This document shows positions 59,383 through 64,000 of a DNA stretch of 64,000 nt, one piece after another; position 1 is the stretch's first letter, and every line of letters begins with the position of its first letter. Where the stretch lies: contig NC_059482.1 in NCBI RefSeq assembly GCF_018139145.2, forward strand, positions 10,469,294-10,533,293, written 5' to 3'. The notes under the pieces were generated by a model. The model was not told the DNA's origin. It saw only the letters and a program-made list of their open reading frames with translations, and did no database searches. The stretch is from Gymnogyps californianus (taxonomy: Eukaryota; Chordata; Aves; Accipitriformes; Cathartidae). The position numbers and the translations under genes are program-made.

Positions 59383-62300
59383 CAAAGTGACATTACATAT
59401 TGAAGCTTTAAACGTTTTAGAAAAGTACCTCAGAAAACCCTCTAACCTGTATGTTCTTTAATAATGACTCTCATATAACCAACCAGTCCATAAGTCCTGC
59501 AGACCAGCAGAGGAACGTTAGAATTCCAGAGTAGTTCAGCCAAGCGCAGCAACGTACTGTAAGGAAAAACATTTTTTTTTTTTTTCAGATGTACAAGAGG
59601 ACAACAGTTAACTATAAAGTTCACTATTGTACAAGTCACTCGTGAAAGAGAAGTTTTCTATGAGAGAACTCTAATATTATCATGATTCTAAGCACATATA
59701 AGGTGATTAATTTTATAAGTGAATTTACACTAGGTTAGAAATATATTTATCCATTAGCTTACTTATATTTAACTCCATCCTCCCAAATGCTCCAAATATC
59801 AATTAAACAAAAAACTTCTATGTGAAAGAAAGAAAAAAAGAATTAGATCTGTGTGTTGCACAAACATAACTTCCAGTAGGGGCAATTCCAATCAGAGGTT
59901 TTGGAATAGCACGTAAGAAATACTCTTTAATCACAAATGCCTGCAAGGGAATCACCACTTCAAAGAGGCAAGATGGCTCTTATTTCTATAAGAGACAGTA
60001 TCTCTAGCTCCTCTGTAAGTAGGGGGAGGGAGAAAACATATAAAGTATGATCAACAGCCACTTCCTTACAAAAGCAAGATTTAACTATTCGTCTATCCAG
60101 CAACCTCTTGCCTCTGTGGAGGCAGCCTGTCTACTGAAATAGAAGCATGCTCTTCCTCCTCAAGCTTCTCAATACGCTGAGAGTTGTCATTTTTCATCTG
60201 TACTGTTTACTGGAAAGCAGCATGCAAGAGGCCTCTCAGCAGGAAGAGATTTAAAAAAATCACGAACTTCTGGTCTTGACAAAGTTTATATGGGCAATAT
60301 AATTACATACATGGGTAAAATGGAAAGACCTACACAAAGAATAAAATACATTTGCAAAAATCTAAAGGTATCACAGACCCTATTACCTGTTAGGGTTTAC
60401 ATAAGAATACTTGTTAGAGCAATTTTGGACCAGAAACAACTGTCACTACAAAAGAGTACTTGACATAGACAAATACACCTGGAGACAGCACCTAGGAGTC
60501 AGGCATGGACCTGAAAGAGATTTTAAACTATGTATTAACATATAAAAATGTCCATAGAAAAATGCCATCATGTACTGTAACCTTCCTTCACAATGACAGA
60601 GTTCTGTTTTGCCTAAGTTTTCCTGTAAGAATATGCCTGTAGTTGAAAGCTACTTTTACAACTGAATGAAAACAAACAAACAAACAACTTTAGATGATTC
60701 TTTACCTTTCTGGTAGTTGCGTTGCAACCACCAAGTTAAATCGATTAAAAAAGGAAGGGTCATTGTCTAGAAGCTTTTCTGGACTCTAAATAGTAGGAAA
60801 AAAAATGTCAGGAAACACTGCAAATTTCTGAATACACAGCAAGTTTGTTCAACATTCAACGTAAAGTGTTAAGTGAAAGCTATAAAATTATGAAGTTATA
60901 AAATAATGTTTAAAACACATAAATTGACTTTTTGCAAATAACTTAAGATCTTCTTCCTCAAATGTTGTTTTATCATGAAATGTAATGTTAAACTGCAACA
61001 TTACAAAGACAACACATAGCTATTATTTCATACTTTTATCACATTGTATAACAAGAAACATACAACTAATTTAGGAAAACAAACCTCTTCGACAAAGTTT
61101 CCAGAAACATCATTATTCAATTCTTGCAAGAGCTCAGTGGCACTCTGGGCACGATTCTGTTTCAGAACAATCAAAACAATGTTTAACCTCTTGAAATGTA
61201 ATTTATATAGTATATCAGTACTACATATGCTACATGCTTTAAAAAAAAAAAAACCAACAAAAAACTTCATCATAAGCTAGGACTTCTTACTCCAAGCCTC
61301 GCTTACCTGAAGAAAAAATAAATCCCTTAACAGCAGGCACTTGTTTGAGACCATTTTTAGCAATATCATTTTAAAAACAAGAATTATGCGACAGCTATTT
61401 ATTAATTTCCAGGAGCTACCTATGCCTTTTGTACTCTCTTGGTTTTGCGATTTTTCCCCCCATCCACCTCTCCGCTCTTAGCTTTACTCCTTCAACCACT
61501 ATTCTCTTCCACCTTATCCTTCCAAAGATTTTCTTAACCATATCCTGTTCATTTTTGCCATTTAATCTTCCCAGAACTGAGCTTACCTTCTCACTTACGA
61601 GCAACTAAAAAATAAGCATCGGGAATTTTGTCAAAGAATAAATAGATTTTAACCTATACATACATGTTTTTAGCATTACTCATAAGACTACATTTGAGTA
61701 TTTACTCAATACTTTCATGCTTTCAACACACCTGAAGTGACATTTGTTATCTCCTTACCTGACCAATATGGCTTTTTTGTAGAAAGAAACTGAAAAGGAA
61801 ACGAGAAAAAGAGTTACATGAGTTACATGTGAAGTTTTATTTTGAAGAAAAACAACATTAAGGCTACATTTTGTAGTGCAGAATATGTTGCTGACTCTCA
61901 TACACAACAAACCAAGTTCCCTCTTAAATCTGCTTTTCTTCTCCCCACCACTGTTATATTTTCCTCATGGTCAGTTTCTTAAGGAAACTTGCCAATGCCT
62001 GAGCCAGAAATCTGAAAAATAAGACATGGTAAACTCCTCTAGAAGCCAGGATCACACTGCAGATTCTTTTTCACGAGGCTAATTAAAGACCCATTAGTAC
62101 TCATTTCTTCATGTAATGGAATATCCTTCCCCCTCACGTAACTCCTGTAAGTAGACACATATTTGTAGGTATCTACCTGAACCATAAGAGAATGGGATCT
62201 AGAATTAGTAAACAATTTTTTTATAGGATTTGTAAAGAGTTTGTTATCCTTTCCCCTGCTGCACAAAGCTCTTCAAAGCTATGAAAGCTAATAAATGGCT

Positions 62301-64000
62301 ATCAGTCACAGTTTCACAATGATAAACAAATGAAAAGTAAGTTATTTTCATCACCAAAATCACGGAAAATACATTTAGCCACGCTGAAACACAAGCAAAT
62401 CTTGCATTGTCATATCTCAAGATTACAGCAAACAAGTTATTTTTAAATATTTTTATATTGAGTAGACCATTGTCTTCATAAACTTGATATGTCAAGCAAA
62501 TAAACCAGTAAGATACAAAAACAGCAACTAAAAAACTAAGTAAAATTTAGCAGCTAATATCAAAATGATTTTGCATGCTGTATATGTCACAAACATCCAA
62601 AACCACAAAAAACTTGAGAAACATATAGAGGCTTTTAAAATTATGAAGAATTTTATAGGATTTAACAACTATAGAGATGGAACTACTTATGAAACCCTGT
62701 TACTTCTCAATTTGTATCAGAAACTAGTAACAAACCTACTTATTTCCAACATCTTCTCCAGACACCCGATTCCCATCAACAATTGTAAATGAACCAATAC
62801 CTTGGGGAAAAAAAAAATCACTATGAATAATTTGGTATTATGAAATTATCAGACACATTACAAAGAAAATACCGAAGAGACATCTACTTACCCGGTAGCA
62901 CTAAGTTTTTGAGTATTTCAGTTCCTGTTGCTGTTGCATTTATCACACAAACATGGGCAGATTCTAAAGCTTCTTGTCCATGGTCACCCCACAATCTACA
63001 TTGGGATGGAAACCAAAACATCATGAAATTATTTCATTTCAGATTGTAATGCCAATATAAAGAAATGAAAAAAATTTAAAGAACCACAAATGGAGGCTAG
63101 CATACTACTTTCTATTCACTGTTGAGAGGGGCTAAATAGCACTAACCAAAATAAGCTTTAAGAAAACTTACTGTGACAAACTCGAAACTTTCTTTAGAGC
63201 AACTCAATTTTACCGACATTTCATTTCCTCCATCTTTATACTCTACACTGTATGAATGCGCACACCTTCTTCTGTTGTAACATATTTAATATGCCCCACT
63301 GATTTCACACGGGTAGTAATTTTAGTCTCTTCAGCTGCAGAAAAGGAAGTTACTGAAGAGACACAGCAAAGCTTTATAACTACTACTAAGACTTTCAAAC
63401 GTATGCAAGCATGTGAAAGTTAACCCATGCCGTATTCCAAAAATCAGTTGCCTCCAGTACAAGCCGCCCTTCTCTCATTTGACTTTGCTCTTTTCTACCT
63501 TTTTCCCCTACGCCGGCACAAGCATTCACGGAGCTGCTCAGCGAACCCGATAAGCGACCGGCCGGCAACAGCCCGACTAGTTCGGGTACAGCCTCCTCCC
63601 CTCCACGGGCTCCTCCCGGGCCCCACAGGGCACGACCCGGGCGGCCGGAGCCGGCGGCTGCCGCGCCCCGGGGAGCTCAGCGGGCGGCGGCGAGCGGCCC
63701 TGCCCGCAAAGCCCGGCCCCAGGCGGGCCGCCCGCCGTGCCTCTCCTTACGAGCGGCCGCGGAGGAGGCCTGTCGCTTGAACGGGCAACCAGAGCGGCGG
63801 GAGCTCGGCCCGCGGGCTGCGGCCCCCGGCCCGGCCTACAGCGAGAGGCAGGGCCAGGCGCCGCGGCAGCCCGCTCTCCGACCGGCCGGGACGGCGGCAG
63901 CCCGGCAGCAGCCCCGCGGAGCCCGGGCAGGCCCCAGCAGCCCGCCCGCGCTACCTCAACTGCCGGTCGTATCTCTGCTCCTTGAGGCTGGCCCTGCCCG
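48765..64000 (-). CDS. NAE1: NEDD8-activating enzyme E1 regulatory subunit (5'-partial)
   Basis: NAE1 (APPBP1) pairs with UBA3 to adenylate NEDD8, the first step in cullin neddylation. Exons, 5' to 3': 63955-64000, 62892-62995, 62740-62800, 61759-61789, 61085-61156, 60706-60785, 59447-59556, 58621-58730, 57978-58040, 57657-57720, 56509-56600, 55168-55227, 54946-55079, 53237-53312, 52845-52884, 51728-51814, 50613-50705, 50080-50194, 49955-50004, 48765-48874. All phases close, giving 531 residues against 534 in human, so only the first few codons are missing. Visible features are [19 protein letters not shown], the ThiF-type fold with [13 protein letters not shown], and the C-terminal [17 protein letters not shown]. 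Like the human subunit it is not expected to carry the catalytic Cys, which resides in UBA3. The C-terminus [12 protein letters not shown] and a TAG stop at 48765-48767 match the human end. Confidence 0.97.
58750..59242 (-). mobile_element. Rearranged, 3'-truncated LTR of the same family
   Basis: On the minus strand the LTR starts at 59242 (TGTTCTGGTTTCGG) and runs through its TATA region to about 58880. The adjoining 58750-58858 segment, including ATTAAACTGTTCTTATCTCA (58837-58856), matches the downstream part of the LTR but on the plus strand. The terminal part ending ACCACGACA is absent and no target duplication is visible. The element lies in NAE1 intron 7 and reaches within about 20 nt of the exon 8 acceptor. 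Confidence 0.85.
59328..59381. repeat. Poly-G run of 54 nt
   Basis: Fifty-four uninterrupted G on the plus strand in NAE1 intron 7. It lies 66 nt past the exon 7 donor and about 85 nt from the end of the rearranged LTR. Confidence 0.95.
63500..64000 (-). promoter_or_regulatory. CpG island at the NAE1 5' end
   Basis: From about 63540 to the window edge the sequence becomes very CpG-rich. It covers exon 1 and the first part of intron 1, and is cut by the window end. Plus-strand open frames here are composition artefacts. Confidence 0.8.
63955..64000 (-). CDS. NAE1: NAE1 exon 1, start codon beyond the window
   Basis: The minus-strand frame reads [15 protein letters not shown] and ends in phase 2 at CAGTTGAG|GTAGCG. 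The human protein starts MAQLGKLLKEQKYDRQLR as I recall it, so the ATG is expected within about a dozen bases past position 64000. Confidence 0.88.

Larger units (their letters stand above)
58731..59446 (-). other. NAE1 intron 7
   Basis: A 716-bp intron largely made of non-unique sequence: the poly-C run (sense) near its 5' end and the rearranged LTR filling most of the rest, up to the exon 8 acceptor. Confidence 0.85.

Noticed and set aside
63427..63985. Plus-strand frames of 117 and 82 codons at the right edge
   Set aside because: Low-complexity GC-driven frames over the NAE1 CpG island, antisense to exon 1, with no recognisable domain.

Overview
This is vertebrate nuclear DNA, almost certainly from a bird (probably Neoaves). 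It has long AT-rich introns with GT-AG splice sites, three sharp CpG islands at gene starts, a short CR1 LINE 3' tail, and two LTRs of an ERVL-like family that I recognise from bird genomes. All three protein-coding genes lie on the minus strand. From right to left they are NAE1, TERB1 and DYNC1LI2, the same order and orientation as in human 16q22.1. I rebuilt the exons from splice sites, reading-frame phase and recalled human family members; every internal exon phase closes. || Layout: 1-25.1 kb is DYNC1LI2 (dynein light intermediate chain 2), coding exons 1-12. Its usual last coding exon was not found and probably lies left of the window. 24.5-25.6 kb is its CpG-island promoter. 25.6-28.3 kb is the TERB1 3' flank, with a CR1 tail and unexplained open frames. 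28.3-47.8 kb is TERB1 (meiotic telomere protein), with one noncoding and 18 coding exons that give an 804-residue protein: armadillo-type repeats, an ILLTP telomere-factor-binding motif and a C-terminal Myb domain. 47.75-48.1 kb is the TERB1 CpG island. 48.6-64 kb is NAE1 (NEDD8-activating enzyme regulatory subunit), 20 exons and complete except for the first few codons beyond position 64000. || The genes do not form one pathway. NAE1 starts neddylation, DYNC1LI2 links dynein to cargo adaptors, and TERB1 tethers meiotic telomeres to the nuclear envelope, where dynein moves them. The TERB1-DYNC1LI2 adjacency is therefore a suggestive neighbourhood only. || No wholly new system is apparent. The most checkable observations are: an in-frame, splice-flanked candidate 96-nt cassette exon inside the DYNC1LI2 GTPase-like domain; a phase-matched candidate alternative last exon of the same gene; an LTR with an inverted internal segment ending about 20 nt from the NAE1 exon 8 acceptor; poly-G runs of 46 and 54 nt in NAE1; and a paired donor site in TERB1.
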